DNA of 64,000 nucleotides, taken from the NCBI RefSeq assembly GCF_027887165.1, contig NC_077229.1, positions 345,383,380 to 345,447,379 of the forward strand, written 5' to 3'. This document shows, one piece after another, positions 32,831-44,431 of the stretch. A model generated the notes under the pieces. It ran no database searches. It was given only the letters and a program-made list of their open reading frames with translations, and had not been told where the DNA came from. This DNA comes from Monodelphis domestica (lineage: Eukaryota; Chordata; Mammalia; Didelphimorphia; Didelphidae). Position numbers and translations under genes: made by a program. Every line of letters begins with the position of its first letter. Positions within the stretch are counted from its first letter, which is position 1.

Positions 32831-35800
32831 CTTTACTAATAAATAATCAAAAGGAAGTTGCTGATTAACCTATATTATAGTAGGATTTCTTCCTTTATAA
32901 AATGGGATTTCTTCCTTCACGTAGTGAGCTCACCTAGTAAACTAAAAATGACTTGCTTTCAAAAATTCTAATCACATGCCATCTTTGAACAACACATCTA
33001 TGGTATAAACTGAGGAGTGGAAATCATTTCTCAGGGCCAGACTCACTAACCAATAGTCTTACTAGTATAACTTACTCTCTTAATCTAGGAATTTACAGAA
33101 GTTCATATTTTGAATTTGTTGCCTCATAATTTCAAATATGTTAAGTCAATTAATGCCACCTACTTAACTATTTTAACTATTTAACATATGCATGAAATTG
33201 ATTAAAAAACAAAACAAAATAAAACTTTTAGACCAATCATTTTAATCACAGATTAGATTTGAGGAGAGAGAATCTAGCTCAAGATTTTAATTCTTCAAGG
33301 GTTCCTGTGAAGAAATGGGGCACACAATGGCTACAAAGTAGATAGAGCCAAGCTACTTTCCCATTACATCCTGCTCCTTCTGCAAGGAATTCTTTTTGGA
33401 CTGGACCTATGCTTTCACAGAGGTAAGGGATACCTGATGAGGAAACTCTTTCCACTAATAGACTAGCAAGTAAGTGTACAACAATTTAGAATTTTGGAAA
33501 ATTCAAATTGAGAAGTTCAATGATTTGCTCAGGGTTCCACAGACAGTTGGTATGGGCAATGGGACCTGATCTCAGGCCTTCCCGAATTGTCTGAAGCCAG
33601 CTCTCTAGCTACCATAAAGCCCTACCTCTCTGACGTACAGTTAGTATTTCTCATTTGGCAAAATGTGTGCATTATCTCACCGGAGCCTCCAAAACAGCCT
33701 TGTAAGGCAGTTACTTCATCTACTAAATCTGTCTAGATCTATGACTTCATTGGTGTAAGTAGCTACCTGGTGAGAAAAAAATGCTTTTCTCCCTTCTGTG
33801 TAGACTGGAACCATCCATCAACTTCTACTCTATGGGAGTTGTCAGGGGAACCAAGAGATTATTTGATTGAAGCAGGGTCACAGAGCAAGCACATGCCAGG
33901 GCTGAAGGGTAAGCCCAGTTCATCCTGCCTATGAGGATATTTCTTTTCAATATGCCACATGGCCTGTGACAGGTTCTTTTTATTATAGATGTGGTAAGTG
34001 AGCGATTTGACTATAGTCATAATTAATTAGTAAGTACCAGAGGTGATATTTAAATCCAAATCTTCCTGGCTCTCAGTATAGTATTTTAACCCCTGGAACA
34101 AACTGCCTTTCTAACACCCAAGGGGCACATTTCAATTCTATTTTGCACATTATGATTTTCAAACCAACTTGATTAATAGCTCTTCTCCTATCTCCTCCTA
34201 TAAGGATTTGGAGGACCAGGAGATTGTTATAATCTTTCAGGAAGACTACAGAGTCCTGAAGATCAGGGCTGCTTCATTTCATCTGCATTACTTGCACCTG
34301 GCACATGGCCTTGCTTACATTAGATTAATGTCAGTGGCATTTGAAGTAGCACCTCCAATGGAAGTGTACCTCAGACTCTGGAACTTTTTTCCCTTTAAGG
34401 GGCAGCTCAGGGACCTACTTCTCATGGTTTTGCTTAACTCCTCAACTGAAAGCAATTTCTCCCTTCCCAAATTTTCTTAAAACACTTTGTCAGTATCCCG
34501 CGGTTGTCCCTATCATATTTATTAGCAAATGTATTGTAATTCCTCATTAAGTGAAACACCTTATTAAACTAAGTTCCTTGAGGTCAGAGACTTCATTTTT
34601 CATTCATGTTAGAAAATGTCTTGCAGATAGCAAGCACCTGATAGGTATATACCTGTTTGAGTTGTACTGAAGAAAATCGGTGTTGGACTTTTGGTTTGGG
34701 CTCCTCAATATCAACCCAACTTCAGGAAGTTACTAATTAGGCAAATGTAGCAAGTTATTCAGCCCCTCAGAGGCTCATTTTCTCATGAGGAAGTGTTTTT
34801 CAAACCTTTATGAGCTTTTAAAAATGTGAAGTTGTGGTCACTGTCATTGGCTGAGCTAGGTCTTTAGTGCATTGAAACCTTGATTGATCTGCAACCCTCA
34901 TCAGAGAAACTTCCACAAAAGGGGCCTCCCTGTCCCTATTTCCCAGGAATTAACACCTTCTCCAACCAGCCCATTGCTCCCTGTCTTTTGTGTGTAAGTT
35001 TATGACCGAGATCTCGTTTCATCCTACTTCAGAGAAGAAACAAAAGGTGCTCAGTTCTCAGCTTCCTCCAGCCACTGTTCCCCAGAGCAGAGAACTCGAT
35101 CCTCTCTTTCCTGGCTGCACCCCCAGATTCTGAACTCCCTTAAGTCCCAACGTTATGGGCCTGTCCCTGACCGAGAGTGGTGAGTAGCTTAGAACTATAC
35201 AACAGAAGGATCAGAAATTCTTCTTTTCCTGAGGAGCCTGAACATTTTAAACACTACTACTGAATCCAGGAATTAAGTAATAAAGCCAGAGACACTGTTT
35301 TGAGAAAGAAGCTATTAATGTGCTCTTTAAGTCTAAATCAGAGATTCTGAATGTATGCTCTAGATGCCTGCCATTTCTTTCAGTTGCTTAAATTATATTT
35401 GCACTCCAGCAGGACTAGTACACGATAGAATTTTGGCAGCAGCAATTATGAATCATGGTCCTCAGAAGCCTGAAATCTGCTGTCAAAGCAGTAGTTCAAA
35501 ATGCATAGTGGCCAGGTGGCCACTGGTGACAATTTATTTTTAAAGCATGGCCCTTGGCCCAGTTCTGTTATCCATGGCTACTCCTCTACTAAGTGCAATT
35601 CCTGGACAAAATAAACATGAGGACAAATCTTAAGCACAAATCTACTGAGATCAGTTCTCTCTTCTGTACAGTAACTAACTGAGGTCTGACTATAATGAAG
35701 GAGGTGTCCTTGCACTCAGGACTTGCCAGAGGAAGCAGAGGTGTGTCTGGCTCTATTCCCTGAGAACACTGCTGGGCTTGGGCTACTGCAAGGGCCCTTG

Positions 35801-36079
35801 GAGGGCCCAGAGCTAGCTGGCACACAGGTTATGGCTCATTAGGAAAGTCCTGGAGGCTAGGCTTTTTTTCTCTGCCAATTCCAGCTTTTAATCCCGCGCA
35901 CCTCATTTCAACCAACAGTCTTGTTGAGTCATCACTTATCAGATCACTCATTGGATGGCTCAAAATGGAAAATAACCTTTGGGCTGAATTTAACTCATCT
36001 TAAAGGGGTGGATAAGTTATTGTTTGGGGGCTCACATGTCTATGGGGCTGGTTTGTCTTTTATGCATGTTTGTCTTTTT

Positions 36080-36256
36080 TAAGCCCTTTCCATCTGTCTT
36101 AGATCCAGTGGGGTTATTGGTTCCAAGGCAAAAGAGCAGTTAAGGCCTAGGTAAGTGATTTGCCCAGGGTTGCACAGCTAAGAAATGTCCGAGGCCACAT
36201 TTGAACCCAGGTCTCTAGGACTGGCTCTCATTCCACTGAGCTACCTAACTGCCCCC
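36080..36256 (-). mobile_element. marsupial tRNA-headed SINE, reverse
   Basis: The plus strand ends CTCATTCCACTGAGCTACCT AACTGCCCCC, the reverse complement of the family head, and contains TGCCCAGGGTTGCACAGCTA from the core. The tail end (AAGCCCTTTCCATCTGTCTT) is divergent. Confidence 0.85.
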
Positions 36257-36331
36257 AATATTTGTCTTTTTTAAAGAAAAGATCCATAAAGAGTTCAAAA
36301 AACTTGATTTGGGGACCTTTCTCCATACCAT

Positions 36332-36590
36332 AAAGGCAGCTTCGTGGCACATAAAGCACTGGGTTTGAAGTCAGGAGGAAGAGTTCAAATCAGGCTTCAA
36401 ACACTTACTAGCTGTGTGACCTTGGGCAAGTCATTTAACCCATTACTTCCGTTTCCTTGGCCATAAGATGGATAACAGCACCTACACTTCACAGGGCTAA
36501 TGGAAAGATCAAATGAGATAATATTTGTAAAGTGCTTACTTAGCACATAGTAGGCACTTAATAACTGCTTATTCTCTCCCCTTCCCCATT
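36332..36590 (+). mobile_element. WSINE1/MIR-like SINE, full length
   Basis: The head AAAGGCAGCTTCGTGGCA is followed by GTTTGAAGTCAGGAGGAAGA, CTAGCTGTGTGACCTTGGGC, GATCAAATGAGATAATATTT and the tail AGTAGGCACTTAATAACTGC. The tail differs from the AAGGTAAGGGTTT subfamily and ends like MIR/L2. Confidence 0.85.
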
Positions 36591-36996
36591 CCATGTTCAT
36601 CACAAAGCTATAAAAATCCATTTTCCCTTCATCTTGACAGCTAAGAATGGTTTAGAGAAATCCTAGAGAATGACATTACATCTTTGTTCATCTTTACACT
36701 TTTCATAACCTCATCTAACCTTTTATAATTGAAACAGCCAAATTGAATATTCTTTAATATGATTTTTTACAATTGCTGTACTATATTTTCCAACATTTCC
36801 TGAAGGAATCTAGGGTTTGTAACAGCAAAAATATTTTAATCAAGGCTGTTATATCTCAACTTTGCACTGATTTTTCTTACAACTAAAAAAAAAAAGGGGG
36901 GGGGGTGTTGCAGGCTTTTAGAGCTTAGTTTACAATGTGATCTTTCATGAGCATATTTACAACTTGAGAGCTCCCAGAGACTTTGTCACTGCTTTT

Positions 36997-37226
36997 TGGC
37001 AGAAAGAAGGCCAAGTGGATAGTGGTAGGCCTGGAGTCAGGAAGAGTTGTGTTCCAATATGGCCTCAGATACTTACTAGCTGTGGGATCCCAGGCAAGTC
37101 ACTTTAACCCAGTCTCTCTCCATTTCTTCATTTATAAAAGGAGCTGGAGGAGGAAATGGCATACTACTATGTGCAGAAAACTGTAAATGGGATCATAAGG
37201 ATGTGGACGCAACTGAACAACAGCAA
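36997..37226 (+). mobile_element. marsupial SINE (GACTGAACAAC-tailed subfamily)
   Basis: It has GGCCTGGAGTCAGGAAGAGT, GATCCCAGGCAAGTCACTTT, GAGCTGGAGGAGGAAATGGC and ends GACGCAACTGAACAACAGC. It is the same subfamily as the copy at 7618. Confidence 0.85.
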
Positions 37227-37551
37227 ACTACTTTTCAAAATAACTTTTCTCTGGTTGGTCTAAATAAATGTGCTTTTCCTTGTTATTTTAAAAGTTGCTT
37301 TAGGTTAAAAGAACAGTTTTTAAAATACCAATTTAGAGATTTTTTAAAAATCTCCAATTCAATTAGTATTCATCTATAAAATGAAGAGATTGGTCTTAAT
37401 GATTTTTAAGGTTTCTTTCAGCTCTGGGTCTATGATCCTAGGATCCATAAATGGAAATGACCTAGGAAAGAAACAAAGCATATAAAGGGAAACCCTTTAA
37501 AAAAAAAAAAGGAATACACCAAGGACAAAAATCCAGGAGAGATGGAAAGCT

Positions 37552-37799
37552 TTGTTGTTGTTTAGTCATTTTTAATTGTGTCTTCGTTGACCCTATTTGG
37601 GATTTTCTGGGCAAAGATACTGAAGTGGTTTGCATTTCCTTCTTCAATTCATTTTACAGATGAGGAAATTGAGGCAAACAGGGTTAAGTGACTTGCCCAG
37701 GATCACACTGTTACTTGAGGCCAGATTTGAACTTAGGAAGAAGAGTGTTCCTGAATCCAGACCAGGCACTCTATCCAGCTGTACCACTGAGCTGCCCTG
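37552..37799 (-). mobile_element. marsupial SINE (GACTGAACAAC-tailed subfamily), reverse
   Basis: The plus strand starts TTGTTGTTGTTTAGTCATTT and ends TACCACTGAGCTGCCCTG, the reverse complement of the subfamily tail and head. The copy is complete. Confidence 0.88.
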
Positions 37800-39495
37800 A
37801 TGTGGAGCTAGGAGAAAGCAAAAGGAGCCTATTTAACACATGGTCAAATTTCAAGTTTTTCCACTCAGAGTCATGTCTAAAAAAATTATAAAGGTATTTC
37901 TTTTCTAAGTATTTAAAAAATAAATAAATAGCTTTTGTTTATTAAAATATTAACAAAAAACAACTGTAGTTATGCTGTTAAAGGTCAGCCAAGGTTAACA
38001 ATGTTCAAAAAATAGGTTCATCTTGAAATTTCCTTTTCCCACCTCTGTGAGGTATCACTCAGGCAGCCCATAAATGCCAGGGTAACAATCACTCTAAGAC
38101 ACAGTTCGGCAGCTCTAGGGACTGATGGACAGCTGGAGAAGCCCTGGAAAGCTTAGCTGTCAGCCTCTTTCCTGTGTTAGAGAGGGAAAACCATGTGTTG
38201 GAAGGCTCAACTTCCTAGGCTTTGCCAAGTCTCAACCAAAGATGGTTGTACTGTGAGTGGTCATTTTGTAGTTGCTAAAAGTAAATTCTTAAAGATTTCA
38301 TAAGAAACCTTAAAAAAAAACAGTAATGATATGTATTTTTTAAAAGTCAGTGTTATTAAGCTCTTCCACACTCCTTTTATGGGTAATTTTTTTTCCTCCT
38401 CCTGAGAAGAAATCACACATTGCAGAATAAATATTTACATGATTAAATAGAGGAAGTTCTAGAAACAGATAACAAAAACAAGCTTTAGAAAGTCACTGCT
38501 AGCCTAAAGAAGTGTTGAGGAATTATGATTCCCTTTCCTCTTTGACAGAGATGGGGGACTATAGAAGACAAGTGCATATGCTGTTTTGTGGGATTGATAT
38601 GGGACTGATTGTGCCAATCTGCTTTTTTCCCTCCCTTTTTTGCTAAAAGAGGTCCTTACCTTGTAGAGACTAGGAGAATGAGGGTGAAAGGAGGCTATAT
38701 TTGGAAATGATAGAGATATAAATAGCAAGATATTCTAATAAAAATATTTAAACAAAATTAAAGTCACCTTCAGAAAAAAATATAAAAGCATCAGAAAGAG
38801 ATGGATTTAAGGGACCTGGGTTTGAATCCCAGCTCTCTTTCTTGCTATGCTGAACAAGTCACAATTCCTTTGGGCCTCGATTTTTTTCATCTATAAAATG
38901 GAATGGGGCAGGAGGTTAGTCCTACTAGATGTTCTTAAAGGTCTCTATCAGCTCTCAAACTCTGATGCTATGTATGAAATTCGACTATATTCCTTTTCCA
39001 GGAAAGGATCTTGGGCCAAATCACTAAATTTCTCAGTGACTGAATCTCCTCTTTTAGAAAAGAGACATAATCATACTACTTGTCCTTTTAAATCCACAAG
39101 TTTTTTTTTTTTTAATGAAGATAAAAAGTACAGATGGGAGAGAACTTTGTAAGGCTAGAAAATCTTCATATATCCTCTGCACTGGATCTTCCTCATGCTG
39201 ATTAAAAAGGTTTTTTTGCTGTTACTGGACAATTAAGGCAACCCCTATTATCTTGAAGTTCCTATAGTACAAGCTTCTAAACCAGGAATTTTAGCATAGA
39301 TAAGTTAAAAAGGGAATAAGAGTAAATTCCATAGCTGCAAGGGACAATAGAGATTATTATCTAGGACAATTGTCCTATTTTAAAGATGAAGAAGGAAAAT
39401 GAATTCCCCTGATGTGAGGTATTTTGCTTAAGGTCACCTGGAGCTGGGAATCAAAGCCAGCTCTCTGAAGTCTCCATCTCTCTTAAAATCTCTCT

Positions 39496-39716
39496 GGGGC
39501 AGCTAGGTGACACAGGGGATAGAGAGTGGAACCTGGAGTCAGGAAGAATCCTCTTTCTGAATTAAAAACTGGCATCAGACATTTACTAGTTATGTGACCC
39601 TGGGCAAGTCACTTAACCCTATTTACCTCAGTTTCCTCAGCTGTCAAATGAGCCAGAGAAGAAAATGGTAAATGACAAAGAATTCAACATGAGTGAAATG
39701 AGTAAACAACAACAAA
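39496..39716 (+). mobile_element. marsupial SINE, full length
   Basis: The head GGGGCAGCTAGGTGACACAG, core GTGACCCTGGGCAAGTCACT and tail with AGTAAACAACAACA are all present. Confidence 0.88.
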
Positions 39717-40210
39717 AGTTTCTGTCACTTCTCTTCCTCTATATGCTCTCAATTCCTCTGTGACTGAGGGTCTCCCTTAGAACAGTATACACTTTTAGCT
39801 TTTCAAAGTACTTTCAGATCTACCACTGTACTTGATTTTTATAACAAATTTAAGAGTATCTCATTCAATTCAATTTAGTAAACCTTTATTAAGAGCCTCC
39901 TGTGTTCCATGCACTATGCTCTCAGAAGTCATATATAATCTCAGTTTGCAAATGGAGAAATTGAGGCACCTGGTTCTATAATTTGCCCAACACCATAAAG
40001 CTAGTTAACAGAAGAGCTAAAGATCAGTTCATCCAGTTTTTAATCCAGTGCTCATTCCATTTTACCTACATCCATAGAGAGAAATAAATACAGTTATTCT
40101 TCATTCAAAGTAAATCAAAGAAGCAAAATTTCAAATACATATAATGGATGAAGAAACAAATTCATTTTTCTTAACTTGAAATCCATCATTTAAGAGACCA
40201 GAAGACATAC

Positions 40211-40373
40211 CTTGATTTCTGTTAGCTGCATGACTTCAGGAAAGACCTCAATACAATTTGAGTGAGCAATTACAGTGTGCATCCGCCGGCAGTTCATGAT
40301 GGTAGTTGGAATGGCTTTCAGTTTGTTCCCACTGATATCTATTTCCTCTAGCTCCTCTAGTTTGGCCATTTTA
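40211..40373 (-). CDS. PHLPP1: PHLPP1 exon: leucine-rich repeats
   Basis: A 163-nt exon, phase 2 in and phase 0 out. The acceptor is TACTGTAG then T, completing Ser151 split AG|T; the donor is ATCAAG|gtatgtc. It encodes residues 152-205: [36 protein letters not shown] and [11 protein letters not shown]. Each unit has the LxxLxLxxNxL spacing of LRRs ([22 protein letters not shown]). It is flanked by large introns of 14.8 and 3.9 kb. Confidence 0.97.
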
Positions 40374-41102
40374 CTACAGTAAAAATGAAAATCATGGGGA
40401 TGGGGGAGAGAAATAATATAACCATTATAATGTAATTTCTCTAAAAAGTAACATATTACTAATGAGAATAAAAAAGGAATTAGACTAATTTATTGCTTTT
40501 TTAAGAGCCATTTAAAATGGAGTGAATTATGAAATAATAAAACTAAAGAATTTATTTCCTCTATAAGTTTTCCCTTGCCATCACTAATGTTTTTTAAAAC
40601 ATATTTCTATTTTACATATTTCTATTTAATTATAATAACTAGTATTAATATAGTGCTTTAATGTTTGCAAAGTGCTTTTAATATGTCTATTAAAGATCAG
40701 CCTAGAAATTTCTCTCTGTCTCTGTCTGTGTGTGTCTCTCTCCTCCCCCACGCATAAAACATATTTGTTTCAGGGTTGAACTTTGACTTGTAGGAAAATC
40801 CCTAGTCAGTGGATCAAACCAACATTAGCTCAACCTCATTATTTGAGAGAATCCAACTGAAAGTGTGATTTTAGCTGTGTCATGTAGGAGAAGAAATGGG
40901 GAATAAGCGAAAAGGGAAAGGAAGGGAATAAGCATTTTCCGAAGTACCTACTGCATGCCTGGTACTATGCTAAGTGCTTTACAAATTTCTTGCTCCTCAA
41001 AGCTTCCTTTTGAAATGGATTTCTGCAAAACTGATGGGAATGCAGATTAGAGATCATTTTTAAAGTCAGAAGAACTCAGAGGTTATTAAATTAAATTCCT
41101 TT

Positions 41103-41301
41103 GGGGGACAGCGAGGTGGCTCAGTGAATTGAGAGCCAGACCCTGAGACAGGAAGTCCTGGGTTCAAAGCTGGTCTCAGACACTTCTTAGCTGTGTGACC
41201 CTAGGCAAGTCATTTAAGTCCCATTTGCCTAGCCCTTATCACTCTCTTTCCTTAGAACCAATATATAGTCTCTAAGACAGAAGGTAAGGGTTTAAAAAAA
41301 A
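41103..41301 (+). mobile_element. marsupial tRNA-headed SINE, full length
   Basis: The head GGGGGACAGCGAGGTGGCTC, core TGTGTGACCCTAGGCAAGTC and tail AAGGTAAGGGTTTAAAAAAA are all present with few changes. Confidence 0.9.
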
Positions 41302-42280
41302 TTCAATTCCTTCATTTTATAGATGAGGTTACTGAGGCACAGAATGAGATTCAGCAACATGCCAAAGGTTAGTAAGGTCTGGAAATTGGATATGGAACAT
41401 CCAGGGAGAGTCTCTCTGCTGCACAGCTGAGGCAGAGCCTTCAAATTATCTTCAAGAGACAGTCTATTCTTTTTCACAAAAATGGATACATGTTCAGTGT
41501 CTCCAGCCTGAACAACTGAGAAGTTTATTCCTCATGTCTGTTTCATTCCTTCGGAGAGAATTCCATGCTCTTTACTAGGACTCTATGCCCTCACAGGGTC
41601 ACACCCAGAGCATTGCCCAGGAATGTGGGGAAACGCAATGTGCCCATTATTATAGAGAAGGAAATTCCCTGTACCCATCCAGGTTGCAGTCTGCGAGCAT
41701 TGCCCAGAGGGTTAAGGAATTTGCTCAGGCAAACAGTCACAATGCATTAGCAGCAGGAGTTGAACTGAGGAGTCCTGACTTCAAGGCCAGTCCTCTAGTT
41801 GCCATTCCAGGTCCTCCCAATAGTTAGATTATTTATGTTAACTAATTTAAAGTTGTTGCTTATTCATATTTATTTGATTTTATTATAACATGCCAAGTGA
41901 TTAAAAGAGTCACCAGGAAAAATTTCTGTCATCTTGCTGCCACCATATAGCTCTCTCTTCCTCTCCAAATAAAGTTATTTGACTATTTCTGCAAGACAGC
42001 ATACAATTAGTCATCTAACATTTCTCATAGAGAATTTCACAGCTCTAATCTGCATAGGGACTCAGGTTCATATAACACTAATCCAGATCTTTTTCAGTGA
42101 ATGAAGTCCCCCCCCCCCCCCCCCCATACCAGGACATCTTAATGGGTATATGTGCCAGACGTAAGGGCTGGGAAATCCTACTACACTCTGGATTACAATA
42201 CTCAGAGTATATGGGATTCAAAAAAAGGGTGACAAAAGCTAAAGGAATTGGGCTGTTTGATCAAAGGTCTTAAAAGAGCC

Positions 42281-42420
42281 AGGGTAACTAGATGACCCAG
42301 TAGATAAAAAGCCAGTTTTGGAGTTGAGGACCTGAGTTCAAATCTGGCCTCAGATACTTCTTTTAGCTATATAACCCTGGACAAGTCACTTAAAGCCTGG
42401 GATGTAAAGGGTTTAAAAAA
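42281..42420 (+). mobile_element. marsupial tRNA-headed SINE, internally deleted
   Basis: It has the head AACTAGATGACCCAGTAGAT, core ATAACCCTGGACAAGTCACT and then jumps to the tail GTAAAGGGTTTAAAAAA, missing the segment around GCCTTGGAACCAATA. Confidence 0.82.
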
Positions 42421-42859
42421 GTATATAAAGTATGTGTGTATGTGTATAGACATACAAATACATATGTATAGTTTGTAAAAGTGTTCTTTTTAAACTATGA
42501 AAGATGAATGATAAAACAAGAGGAAATGGGCTAAAAGCATAAGAAATATCAGTAGAACTCAAAGGATTCCTTCCCAGTTAGGGTAATTAAGATATCAGTC
42601 ATGTGCAGAGTTTCTCCTCTAGGCCTCTTTGTGGTCGGTATGACACTCAAGATGAGTTCTTAAAGGACATAAAAGAACTTAGAAGCCTCTGGGTTTGGCT
42701 CCAACAGGTGATTTTGCGCCTGCCCTCTGGGGACCAGTCTAAGTACATTCAGAGAAGCTCATCCCCGAGGGCTGGCCACCAGGACAAGGCATTTTTCAAG
42801 AAGAGCAACTTGTGAGGCCTTAGTTGTGGAGGTGCTTCAATCAGTACTGAGGGAGAGAA

Positions 42860-43062
42860 AAGAAAACCAAGACTGAGGAACCTACAGATTCTTGAAGAAC
42901 TGAATGGGTTAAGTCTCCAACACCAGAGATCTTTACCCAGACAACAGATGCCAGTTTGTTCTGAATGGCCGAGAAATTCATTAGTGTGAGGGCAGAGGGA
43001 TGGACTAGATGATGCTCTGATCTTTTCATGTACCTTATTCCATGACTGTATGATTTTATGGC
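42860..43062 (+). mobile_element. L3/CR1-type LINE 3' end
   Basis: It ends GGGATGGACTAGATGATGCT then TCTGATC, TTCCATGACTGTATGATTTT, the characteristic 3' end of L3/CR1 elements (usual pattern: GGACTAGATGACCT...TTCTATGATTCTATG). The upstream part is diverged. Confidence 0.6.
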
Positions 43063-43630
43063 TTTAACTTAAGATAAGTGAGGAAACTGAGGTAGAAATG
43101 TGAAAAAAATGTCATGGTCATTAATACTAATGATTGGAAATATGAAAAATGATTATATCAGTATATACAACTTTTCAAACATCATCAGGCTTAGAATGGA
43201 TAGAGAACCTTCAAAGGTTACAGAACAGCTACGATTTTAATTTTGGTGCAATTTAAATGCTGCAATTAAATATAGCACAATATGTTAAGACCCAAAGGAT
43301 GTTTCTTTGATATGTGGGTGTGTACAAGGTCCAAACTTGTTTAATGAGTATATACTAAAACATCTATACAGGATTCAGTATGTGTACATACTTAAAACTA
43401 AAGAAAATGTTAATACAATTCTGCTATATTTAAATGCAGGAGAATCACAGATATCAAACCTGTAGTTCTGCTAATAATAACAAATTATTTGAATTGTGAC
43501 AAATAAGATCATTTCAATGAATGAATTAGACACCATAGAATGTCTCTGTGAATAAATATAGAAGTAGACACTGTTTGGCAGCCTTATGTCCCTGATGGAT
43601 GGTCTCATTCTCAGAAAAGGGTTAATATAA

Positions 43631-43820
43631 GGGGCAGCTGGGTAGCTCAGTGGATTGAGAGCCAGGCCAAAAGACTGGAGGCCCTAGGTTCAAATCTGGC
43701 CTCAGACACTTTCTAGCTATGTGACCCTGGGCAAGTCACTGCCTAGCCCTTACTGCTCTTTTACCTTAGAACACACAGTATTTGTTCCAAGGAAGAAAGT
43801 AAGGGTTTAAAAAAAAAAAA
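43631..43820 (+). mobile_element. marsupial tRNA-headed SINE, full length
   Basis: The head GGGGCAGCTGGGTAGCTCAG, core CCTCAGACACTTTCTAGCTA and tail AGTAAGGGTTTAAAAAAAAA are present. The short tail of A residues is intact, suggesting a fairly young copy. Confidence 0.92.
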
Positions 43821-44230
43821 GGATTAATAACTGGAAAGATGTTAATGTATTCAGCTGATAAAAAAATAAACAAAAGCTGAATATGATTGGATGAAGAAAT
43901 ATATCCCTTGATGTTATTGTTTGTTTGTTTTGTGGGCAGTTCCAGATGTGCTTTTTTCATCCATGTGGGAAATGTCTGTTAACAGAAGTCCCTCCTCAAG
44001 ATTCCAATGTGTTAGGAGCCAGATCCTCTGACCAGGCCTTTTGGAGAAGCACTACCTCATGACTTGCATAAAGGAAAGGAAAAGGAGTTAAATCAAACTT
44101 AAGTGATTGGAGGAGGGAAATATAGTTTTTCTTTAAATATACATCTTTGGTTTCTCTCATCCCTCTTCTGTGGGATAGACCATTTTTTTGAAAGTGTAAT
44201 TAAAGGAGCAATTTGAAGTGTTTTTCCTAC

Positions 44231-44431
44231 CTTGCTGGAAAGCTCTGAAGCCGATTATAGGCCATATGTAGAATCTTCAAGTGAGGGTGTCCTATTAACA
44301 AGGGCACACATTTGTCAGTGAGGTGGTTGTTAGTCAAGTACAGCTCCTGCAAGATGCTGCTTGTCTCTTCTGAAAGTGTGGCTGGAGGAATAGTTTCCAG
44401 CTTGTTGGCAGATGCATTTAGGAACCTCAAG
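44231..44431 (-). CDS. PHLPP1: PHLPP1 exon: leucine-rich repeats
   Basis: A 201-nt exon, phase 2 in and out. The acceptor is TTTTTGTAG then C, completing Ser84 split AG|C; the donor is CCAGCAAG|gtagga. It encodes residues 85-150: [39 protein letters not shown] and [16 protein letters not shown]. Three LRR units are evident at [22 protein letters not shown] and [16 protein letters not shown]2 reads differently here, supporting the PHLPP1 assignment. Confidence 0.97.

Larger units (their letters stand above)
25440..40210 (-). other. PHLPP1: PHLPP1 intron, 14.8 kb
   Basis: A phase 0 intron with donor CAAG|gtatgtc and acceptor attcag. Contents from low to high: MIR pieces (26150-26300, 27301-27495, 28505-28640, 28645-28830), a decayed L2 on the minus strand (28985-31640) split by an LTR-like insertion at 30734-31187 holding a perfect palindrome, an L3/CR1 end (31800-32395), an L1 3' piece (32460-32830), MIR pieces (33490-33620, 33980-34110), SINEs (36080-36256, 36332-36590, 36997-37226, 37552-37799, 39496-39716), and MIR-like pieces at 38800-38975, 39340-39460 and 39900-40070. 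Stretches 34120-36070 and 37800-38800 look unique. No further exon is seen. Confidence 0.8.
40374..44230 (-). other. PHLPP1: PHLPP1 intron, 3.9 kb
   Basis: A phase 2 intron with donor CAG CAAG|gtaggaa and acceptor ctgtag. It holds SINEs (41103-41301, 42281-42420, 43631-43820), MIR-like pieces near 40640-40690, 40930-40990 and 41560-41820, an 18-C run (42108-42125) and an L3/CR1 3' end (42860-43062). No other exon is seen. Confidence 0.85.

Noticed and set aside
34169..34480. 103-codon plus-strand ORF in the 14.8-kb intron
   Set aside because: No family resemblance, no splice or promoter context; one chance ORF of this length is expected in 64 kb.
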